From NCBI RefSeq assembly GCF_009827315.1, contig NZ_WTYF01000004.1, positions 1,302,001-1,366,000 on the forward strand: a stretch of 64,000 bases of DNA. Direction: 5' to 3'. The position numbers and the translations under genes are program-made. The DNA comes from Qipengyuania gaetbuli (GTDB lineage: Bacteria > Pseudomonadota > Alphaproteobacteria > Sphingomonadales > Sphingomonadaceae). Shown piece by piece: positions 58,361-64,000 of this stretch (positions are counted from its first letter, which is position 1; every line of letters starts with the position of its first letter). The notes beneath the pieces were generated by a model. The model did no database searches, was not told the DNA's origin, and saw only the letters and a program-made list of their open reading frames with translations.

Positions 58361-59677
58361 TCAGGCGGCCCAGGGACCGGTGATCGCTATCGTGCGGGTC
58401 GGCGAATAGGCGTTGACGAAGAACCATTTGCCATCGGGCGAAAAACATCCGCCGGCCAGTTCGGTCTGCAGGTGCAGGCGTCCGAAGTCGTAGGGCTGGC
58501 CGTCGGGCGTGATACCGCGCAGATGGTTGTCGACGACCGGCGTGTATTGATCCTCGCAAACGATCAGATGGCCGTTGGGCCCGACTGTCAGGTTGTCGCC
58601 GTAATTGAACTGGTGCTGGCTCTCGCTCTCGAAGAACAGGGAGAAACGGTCCGCGCCCTTCCCGCGGCCCGGAGTGAGGCGGAAGACCTGGCCGAACTTG
58701 GCGAATCCGCCGCTGGTCGAACAGACGTAAAGCTCGTTCTCGCCCATGTGGATGCCCTCGCCCCGCGCGATGACGGCGGCGCCCATGCGGGCGGCGCGGG
58801 TGCGCAGGTCGTCTTCGGGTGCCTCCACATCGTCGAGATCGATCCACCGCACCGCGAAATCGCGGCCCACCGGCATGAGTGGCGTATCGAAATTGCGCGT
58901 ATCGGCGATGCCATCGACGACCATGGCCTGCAGCTTGCCGCCTTCGGCCAGCTTGCCCGCGACTTTCGGGATGTAGCGGTAGAGCACCGAATCCGGCCGG
59001 TCCTCGGTCAGATAGACGTATCCGGTGACGGGATCGACACAGGCGGCTTCGTGGTTGAAACGGCCGATGGCCTTCAGCGGTACTGCATCGACCAAACCTT
59101 CGGCATCGGCGGGCACTTCGAACACCCAGCCATGGTCGCGGCCCAGCTTGTCGGGGGCGATCTGGTCGGGCTTGCTGACGAATTCCTCGCAGGTCAGCCA
59201 GCTGCCCCAGGGCGTGATCCCGCCCGCGCAATTACGGATCGTCCCTGCAAGCGAGCGGTATTCGCGCTTCTTTTCCAGCGTCTTCGCGTCGAGCACCAGC
59301 GTGGTCGTGCCGCCCGGCAGGACGAACTGGCCCGCTGCCTTGTCATAGCCGCTCGGGATGGTGCCGCCCGACCCGTCGGTGGGGACAAGCTCATGGTTGC
59401 GCACGAGCGCGATCTCGCCGTTGGGCAGCGGCAGGCAGCCCATGCCGTCGGCCTTGTCGGGCACCGTGCCCCCGTCGCTCATCGCGTCGTCGAGGCTCGA
59501 TAGCAGCCGGTAGGTGAAGCCTTGCGGCAGGTCGATGAGGCCCGCCGGATCGGGCACGAGCGGGCCGTATCCGACCGCCTGCGTCGTACCGCGGGTCATG
59601 CAGCCGCTGAGCGTGAGCGCTCCGAAAGCGGTGGCAGTAGCGGACAGGAACTGGCGGCGGTGCAACTGGGCGGTCAT
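58361..59677 (-). CDS. PhoX/DUF839 family exported phosphatase-like lipoprotein
   Basis: A 438-residue exported protein with both a twin-arginine motif (HRRQFL, residues 6-11) and a lipobox-like LSGC (Cys about residue 26), suggesting folded export through Tat and lipid attachment. The start is the ATG at 59677 behind GGAGAG; a much longer upstream reading is not coding. The DUF839/PhoX propeller region has IRNCAGGITPWGSWLTCEE (split: NCAGGITPWG, LTCEE), FNHEAACVDP, YLTEDRP and CEDQ, whose acidic and Cys residues coordinate Ca/Fe in the known PhoX alkaline phosphatase. Alkaline phosphatase activity is therefore likely but not proven. Followed by the GDT1-like gene. Confidence 0.88.
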   Translation of the reverse strand: MTAQLHRRQFLSATATAFGALTLSGCMTRGTTQAVGYGPLVPDPAGLIDLPQGFTYRLLSSLDDAMSDGGTVPDKADGMGCLPLPNGEIALVRNHELVPTDGSGGTIPSGYDKAAGQFVLPGGTTTLVLDAKTLEKKREYRSLAGTIRNCAGGITPWGSWLTCEEFVSKPDQIAPDKLGRDHGWVFEVPADAEGLVDAVPLKAIGRFNHEAACVDPVTGYVYLTEDRPDSVLYRYIPKVAGKLAEGGKLQAMVVDGIADTRNFDTPLMPVGRDFAVRWIDLDDVEAPEDDLRTRAARMGAAVIARGEGIHMGENELYVCSTSGGFAKFGQVFRLTPGRGKGADRFSLFFESESQHQFNYGDNLTVGPNGHLIVCEDQYTPVVDNHLRGITPDGQPYDFGRLHLQTELAGGCFSPDGKWFFVNAYSPTRTIAITGPWAA

Positions 59678-59758
59678 CGAAAGTCTCTCCATTGGCCGAC
59701 TGGCCTCGCCATGCGATAGCAGGGTGACTCGCAAATGACAGCACGAGAGGAGAGGCGG

Positions 59759-60553
59759 ATGAAATTGACCGAAGGCATGGCCGCAGTGGTGACCGGCGGC
59801 GCATCGGGACTGGGCAAGGCAAGCGCCAGCGCACTGGCGGACCTGGGCCTCAAGGTGACGATCTTCGACGTCAACGAGGAAGCAGGCCAGGCCCATGCAG
59901 AGGCTATCGGCGGCCACTTCGCCTATGTCGACATCACCGACGAACAATCGGTGGTCGACGGTTTCGCCTCGGCCCGCGCGGCGCATGGGCAGGAACGCGT
60001 GACGGTCCACTGCGCCATGACCAGCCGCCGCGGCAAGACGCTGGGCTGGGACAAGGAAACGGGCGGCTACAAGCGCCTCTCGACCGAGGATTACGCTTTC
60101 GGGGCAGAAGGCATCCTCGTCTCGTCCTATCGCATCGCCAGCCATTCGGCACTGGGCATGGCGAACTCCGAACCGCTGAATGAGGACGGGGAGCGCGGCT
60201 GCATCACGCTCACCGCCAGCGTGGCGGCGCAGGACGGCCAGATCGGGCAGGTCATCTACGGCAGCTGCAAGGCGGGCGTGAACGGCCTCGTCCTGCCGAT
60301 GGCCCGCGATCTCATGGACCTCGGCATCAGGGTCAATTCGGTCATGCCGGGCATTTTCGCGACGCCGCTGATGCTGGGCATGAAGGATCGCAACCCGCAG
60401 ATGTGGGACCAGCTCAACGCCAGCGTGCCCTTCCCCAAACGGCTCGGCCACCCAGAGGAATTCGCTTCGCTGATCTGCGAAATCGCCCGCAACAGCTACA
60501 TCAACGGACACCAGTTCCGCCTCGACGGCGCGATCCGGATGCCGCCGAAGTAG
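59759..60553 (+). CDS. Short-chain dehydrogenase/reductase
   Basis: A 264-residue SDR oxidoreductase. The start is the ATG at 59759 with GAGAGGAGAGG just upstream. Cofactor motif TGGASGLG (about residues 12-19), Asp in FDVNEE after strand 2 (which favours NAD(H)), catalytic Ser in TASVAAQDG (S around 155), and YGSCK (Y/K, about 168-172) are all present. The sequence looks like the 3-hydroxyacyl-CoA dehydrogenase type 2 (HSD10) group. It is divergent from phoX and convergent with the alpha/beta hydrolase 2 bp away. The substrate is not known. Confidence 0.9.
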   Translation: MKLTEGMAAVVTGGASGLGKASASALADLGLKVTIFDVNEEAGQAHAEAIGGHFAYVDITDEQSVVDGFASARAAHGQERVTVHCAMTSRRGKTLGWDKETGGYKRLSTEDYAFGAEGILVSSYRIASHSALGMANSEPLNEDGERGCITLTASVAAQDGQIGQVIYGSCKAGVNGLVLPMARDLMDLGIRVNSVMPGIFATPLMLGMKDRNPQMWDQLNASVPFPKRLGHPEEFASLICEIARNSYINGHQFRLDGAIRMPPK

Positions 60554-60555
60554 AA

Positions 60556-61500
60556 TCACGCCAGTTTAGGCAGGCCCTCGCGGATCGCGGCCACCAGTTC
60601 GAGCGGGTGATCGACGAGGACGTGGTGGTGGGCACCGGCAATTCTTGTGACGAAGCGGCAGTCCTCGACCCCGGCGACCAGCTGCTCGATGCGGCCTTCG
60701 GGAAAGAGCTTGGAATGCTCGCCATAGATGACCCCGACCGGAGCCTGCTGACGGGAGTCGAATTCACGGCGTTCGAACTTGGCCCAGAATTGCGGGTCGA
60801 AGCGCCAGGTCCAACCGCCCGGATCGTCGTCGCTTTCGGCCACTTCGTGGAGCGCGCCGCGCGCCATCCAGTCGATGATTTCTGGCAAGCCGGCGTCCTG
60901 TTCTGGCAGAAAGCGAAACCGCCGCAAGGCCTCGGCGAGAGAGGGATAACGCGGGTTTCGGCTCCGCCCCTGCGCCAGCCGCGGCGGCGGCCCGCCCTCA
61001 GGCTGCGGCGGCGCCGAATCGACCAGGATGGCGGCCATGATGGCTTCGGGGCTGTACGCGCTCACGTAGCGGGCGGGGTAGCCACCGAAAGAATGTGCGA
61101 TCAGCACCGGCGGGGCGCCCGATGCGGAAAGTCCCGCCGCCGTGATCGCCGCATGGATTTCCGCTGCGAATAGCGGGATATCGTAGGCCTCGCGCCAGTC
61201 CGACTTGCCCATCCCCGACCACGAAATTGCGGCGCAGCGATAGTCCTCGGCGAATTGCGGCGCGATGAAGCTCCACCAGTCGGCATGCGCCGCATTGCCG
61301 TGGAGGAACAGCAGGCCGGGCTTGCCGACCTCACCCCAGGTCAGCAGCTCGATGCTCGCGCCGTCGACGGTGAAAAAGCCGCGTTCGGGTGCCTGCGCGA
61401 TCGCCGCATGGAACCACGGCGCAGCAGGCGGCCTTTCACCGCCGAAGCGCCCCAACAGCGTCCCGTCGAAATCCGGGCCCGATGATGCGATAGTGCTCAA
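60556..61500 (-). CDS. Alpha/beta hydrolase
   Basis: A 314-residue alpha/beta-hydrolase fold protein. The oxyanion motif HGN (FLHGNAAHADWW, near 68-79), nucleophile elbow AHSFGG (Ser near 145) and a late His in AGAHHHVLVDHP (near 296) form the expected catalytic set. There is no signal peptide. The sequence resembles small-molecule ester/epoxide-type hydrolases and not lipases. It converges on the SDR gene. Start ATG 61500. The substrate is unknown. Confidence 0.9.
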   Translation of the reverse strand: MSTIASSGPDFDGTLLGRFGGERPPAAPWFHAAIAQAPERGFFTVDGASIELLTWGEVGKPGLLFLHGNAAHADWWSFIAPQFAEDYRCAAISWSGMGKSDWREAYDIPLFAAEIHAAITAAGLSASGAPPVLIAHSFGGYPARYVSAYSPEAIMAAILVDSAPPQPEGGPPPRLAQGRSRNPRYPSLAEALRRFRFLPEQDAGLPEIIDWMARGALHEVAESDDDPGGWTWRFDPQFWAKFERREFDSRQQAPVGVIYGEHSKLFPEGRIEQLVAGVEDCRFVTRIAGAHHHVLVDHPLELVAAIREGLPKLA

Positions 61501-61576
61501 GCTGTCCCCAAACCCGGTTGCATTTCGCCACCATTGGCGAGGGACAGGCGCTTTGCAAGCGCAAGTGCGGGGGCGC

Positions 61577-61650
61577 TGGAGCGGGTGAAGGGAATCGAAC
61601 CCTCGTCGTCAGCTTGGGAAGCTGCTGCTCTACCATTGAGCTACACCCGC
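61577..61650 (-). tRNA. tRNA-Gly (anticodon CCC)
   Basis: On the minus strand, GCGGGTG (61650-61644) pairs with CACCCGC (61587-61581) as a 7-bp acceptor stem; D arm GCTC/GAGC, anticodon loop TTCCCAA with anticodon CCC, and T arm GAGGG/CCCTT with TTCGATT loop follow, and the 3' TCCA is encoded in the DNA. The top pair of the anticodon stem is a G-A mismatch, which is unusual. It decodes GGG. Confidence 0.95.
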
Positions 61651-61765
61651 GAGGCGGCGCGGCGCTTGCCACGGATGGCGCGACCCGGTCAATCGATTCC
61701 GGCAGCGGCGGAAAAAGGTGCCGGCGCGGGTTCACCTTCGCGGTTTAGCCGATAGAAGGGGGCTC

Positions 61766-62839
61766 ATGGCGACCAAGCGTGAATGGGTGAACTGGGCGAT
61801 CGGACGGATCGAGGCGGACTTCAATCGTTCGGCCGATACGCACCTGATCCCGCTGCCCGTGCCAGCGCTGCCCGATATCGCGATTTACCTGAAGGACGAA
61901 TCAAGCCACCCGACCGGCAGCCTCAAGCACCGGCTGGCGCGCTCGCTGTTCCTTTACGGCCTGTGCAACGGCTGGATCTGCGAAGGCACGCCCATCGTCG
62001 AGGCATCGAGCGGGTCTACCGCCGTATCCGAAGCCTATTTCGCCCGGATGCTGGGCCTGCCCTTCATCGCCGTGGTCCCCAAATCGACCGCGCAGGCCAA
62101 GATCGATGCCATCGCCTTCCATGGCGGCAAGTGCCACTTCGTCGACAATCCTTGCGAGATGTACGACGCGGCCCAGTCGCTCGCTGACGAGCTTGGCGGT
62201 CACTACATCGACCAGTTCACCTTTGCCGAACGGGCGACCGACTGGCGCAGCAACAACAATATCGCCGAATCGATTTTCGCCCAGATGGCACGCGAACCCC
62301 ACCCGGTGCCGCGCTGGATCGTCTGCGGTGCGGGCACTGGCGGCACTTCGGCCACGATCGGCCGCTTCGCCCGCTACAACCGCCATGACACGCGCGTCTG
62401 CGTGGCCGATCCGGAAGGCTCGGTCTTCCACCGCCACTGGGCCGACCGGTCGATCGAGCGCGTCGACCATCCTTCCGGCTGCATCGAGGGCATCGGCCGC
62501 CAGCGCGTCGAGCCGAGCTTCCTGCCAGACGTGGTCGACCGCATGGAAGCGGTCAGTGACGAATGCTCCATCGCCGCCGCGCACGAGGTGAGCGAACGGC
62601 TGGGAAGGCGCTGCGGCGGATCGACCGGGACCAATGTCTGGGCCTGCGCCAAGATTGCCGCCGACATGGCCGAACGCGGCCTCAAGGGCTCCATCGTGTC
62701 CATCCTGTGCGACGACGGCGCGCGCTATGCCGACACGATCTTCGACGATGGCTGGCTGGCGCAGAAGGGCTTCGACATCACGCCCCAGCGCAAGAAGATC
62801 GCCCATTTCTTCGAGACTGGCACTTTCGCAGCCGGCTGA
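61766..62839 (+). CDS. PLP-dependent cysteine-synthase-family protein
   Basis: A 357-residue protein of the tryptophan-synthase-beta-like PLP family. The start is the ATG at 61766 with GAAGGGGG upstream. The lysine K54 in PTGSLKHR is the expected PLP Schiff-base residue, [12 protein letters not shown] binds the substrate, and [14 protein letters not shown] binds the PLP phosphate. The C-terminal region differs from CysK/CysM, so it could be a cystathionine- or cysteine-type lyase/synthase. The DUF819 gene is 27 bp downstream on the same strand, so they may form a unit. Exact reaction unknown. Confidence 0.85.
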   Translation: MATKREWVNWAIGRIEADFNRSADTHLIPLPVPALPDIAIYLKDESSHPTGSLKHRLARSLFLYGLCNGWICEGTPIVEASSGSTAVSEAYFARMLGLPFIAVVPKSTAQAKIDAIAFHGGKCHFVDNPCEMYDAAQSLADELGGHYIDQFTFAERATDWRSNNNIAESIFAQMAREPHPVPRWIVCGAGTGGTSATIGRFARYNRHDTRVCVADPEGSVFHRHWADRSIERVDHPSGCIEGIGRQRVEPSFLPDVVDRMEAVSDECSIAAAHEVSERLGRRCGGSTGTNVWACAKIAADMAERGLKGSIVSILCDDGARYADTIFDDGWLAQKGFDITPQRKKIAHFFETGTFAAG

Positions 62840-62866
62840 CCGGATTTCCCCCGAGGAGAGCAATAC

Positions 62867-64000
62867 GTGATTACCGACGACCGGATCATCCTGGGCCTGC
62901 TGGGCGTCGTCCTGGCATTCGTCTTCGCGACGCGCGACCGGCCGGGCTGGCAGAGGTTCTACACCTTCGTGCCGATCATCCTCGTGTGCTATCTCGTCCC
63001 CTCTCTGATGGTGACCTTCGGCCTGATCGACGTCACGGAAAGCAATCTGTGGACCGTGGCGAAGGACTTCTTCCTGCCTGCCGCCCTGTTCCTGATGACG
63101 CTCAGCATCGACCTGAAAGGCATCCTCGGCCTCGGCAGCAAGGCGATCATCATGTTCCTGACCGCCACGCTCGGCATCGTGCTGGGCGGTCCGGTCGCGC
63201 TGTTCATCGTCGCACAGTTCGACCCCTCGATCATCGGGACGGGTGACAATGCCGCATGGCGCGGGCTTGCGACGCTCGCCGGCAGCTGGATCGGCGGGGG
63301 CGCCAACCAGACCGCAATGCTCGAAGTCTACGGCTACAATATCGAGCGCTATTCCGCGCTCATCGCGGTCGACATCATCGTGGCGAACATCTGGATGATC
63401 TTCCTGCTCTACGGCGCAGGGGCGAGCGAAAAGGTCGACCGCTGGCTCGGCGCGGACAGCAGCGCGATCGACGCGCTGCGCGACAAGATGGCCGATTACA
63501 CCAGCTCGGTCGAACGCGTGGCGAAGGCGAACGATTATGTCCTGCTCTTCGGCGTGACGCTGGCCGTGGTCGGCCTGTGCCACCTCGTCGGCAATGCGCT
63601 TGGCGGCTTCTTCGCCGATTTGCAGGGCGAGGACGCGACGCTGGCAAGCGGGTTCTTCTGGGTCGTGGTCATTGCAACCACGTTCGGCCTTCTCGCCAGC
63701 TTCACCCGCGCCCGCGAGCTCGAAGGCGTCGGCGCGAGCAAGTTCGGCACGCTGTTCATCTTCCTCCTCGTCGCGATCATCGGCACGAAGATGGACGTGA
63801 CACAGCTCGGCGAAGCGCCCGGTTTCATGGCCGTCGGCCTCATCTGGATGGTCTTCCACGTCATCCTGCTGCTGGCCGTGGCGAAGCTCATCAAGGCACC
63901 GTTTTTCTTCGTGGCGGTCGGCAGCAAGGCTAACGTGGGCGGCGCGGCGTCGGCCCCGGTGGTGGCAGCCGCGTTCCACCCGGCCCTTGCGCCGGTGGGT
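62867..64000 (+). CDS. DUF819 family membrane protein, 3' part cut by window edge
   Basis: The first 378 codons of a polytopic membrane protein that runs off the right end. It starts with GTG 62867 (MITDDRIILGLLG...) behind GAGGAGAG. About ten transmembrane helices, with SWIGGGANQTAMLE (near residues 142-155) and GGAASAPVVAAAF near the window end, typical of DUF819 (YjcL-type) proteins, which are predicted transporters of unknown substrate. It follows the PLP enzyme by 27 bp. Because it lacks a stop in the window it is easily missed. Confidence 0.85.
   Translation, partial: MITDDRIILGLLGVVLAFVFATRDRPGWQRFYTFVPIILVCYLVPSLMVTFGLIDVTESNLWTVAKDFFLPAALFLMTLSIDLKGILGLGSKAIIMFLTATLGIVLGGPVALFIVAQFDPSIIGTGDNAAWRGLATLAGSWIGGGANQTAMLEVYGYNIERYSALIAVDIIVANIWMIFLLYGAGASEKVDRWLGADSSAIDALRDKMADYTSSVERVAKANDYVLLFGVTLAVVGLCHLVGNALGGFFADLQGEDATLASGFFWVVVIATTFGLLASFTRARELEGVGASKFGTLFIFLLVAIIGTKMDVTQLGEAPGFMAVGLIWMVFHVILLLAVAKLIKAPFFFVAVGSKANVGGAASAPVVAAAFHPALAPVG

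Noticed and set aside
59678..60559. N-terminal extension giving a 732-residue PhoX gene
   Set aside because: It would run over the SDR gene. The Tat signal MTAQLHRRQFL at 59677 marks the real start.
61901..63979. 692-codon frame antisense to the PLP enzyme and DUF819 genes
   Set aside because: Low-complexity acidic/basic composition; both plus-strand genes have clear starts and family motifs.
1..64000. CRISPR arrays, insertion sequences, prophage
   Set aside because: No regularly spaced repeats, no transposase, integrase or phage genes, and no terminal inverted repeats seen.

Overview
The window looks like chromosomal DNA from an alphaproteobacterium of the Sphingomonadales, most likely family Erythrobacteraceae (Erythrobacter/Qipengyuania type). 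Evidence: high G+C coding DNA with strong third-position bias, a crtY-crtI-LOG-crtB carotenoid operon, alphaproteobacterial-style chemotaxis genes, many secreted peptidases and amidohydrolases, and ribosomal/transcription genes (secE, nusG, rplK, rplA) typical of a core chromosome. The genus is inferred from gene content, not from a search. There are no insertion sequences, prophage genes, CRISPR arrays or rRNA genes. One tRNA-Gly(CCC) is present.

Layout. 0-5.6 kb: truncated arsC-like gene, a siderophore TonB receptor behind a Fur-box-like palindrome, an orphan [2Fe-2S] oxidoreductase subunit, a zinc-ribbon protein coupled to a class II aldolase-like gene, and a MATE exporter. 5.6-14 kb: a complete chemotaxis core (cheA, cheW, cheY, cheB, cheR), then a GGDEF/EAL protein and a chemoreceptor without a periplasmic sensor domain. 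14-18.5 kb: a secreted beta-propeller/amidohydrolase fusion next to a LacI regulator. 18.5-22.7 kb: a small polysaccharide locus (PilZ, Wzx-like flippase, Wzy-like polymerase, glycosyltransferase-like). 22.8-28 kb: a Baeyer-Villiger-type monooxygenase, a CinA-type protein and a large DUF2339 membrane protein. 28-34 kb: the secE-nusG and rplK-rplA blocks, which are contiguous in most bacteria, split here by an oppositely oriented pspA-CPBP pair; then an AGCS symporter and a 49-residue microprotein.

34-45.7 kb: a GT87-like glycosyltransferase, a run of exported hydrolases (two DUF885 paralogues, a PqqB-like metallo-beta-lactamase fold protein, an imidazolonepropionase-like amidohydrolase, an S9 prolyl-oligopeptidase-type enzyme), then small membrane proteins and a MipA/OmpV porin-like protein. 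45.8-53.6 kb: carotenoid genes (lycopene to beta-carotene branch) followed by a biotin-dependent acyl-CoA carboxylase pair. 53.6-64 kb: Bcr/CflA exporter, DNA polymerase IV, NUDIX, 6-phosphogluconolactonase, Dps, a degenerate GDT1-like protein with a PhoX-type Tat lipoprotein, an SDR, an alpha/beta hydrolase, the tRNA, a cysteine-synthase-like PLP enzyme and a DUF819 protein cut by the window end.

Functionally the window mixes housekeeping genes with surface and nutrient functions: sensing and c-di-GMP signalling, envelope polysaccharide, iron uptake, extracellular peptide breakdown, pigment and membrane stress. The most unusual points are the CheA with two CheW-like domains and a degenerate receiver tail, the split secE-nusG/rplKA block, a strongly structured secE leader, and a crtB gene with no in-frame ATG at its expected start but a CTG in a CTGA stop/start overlap.
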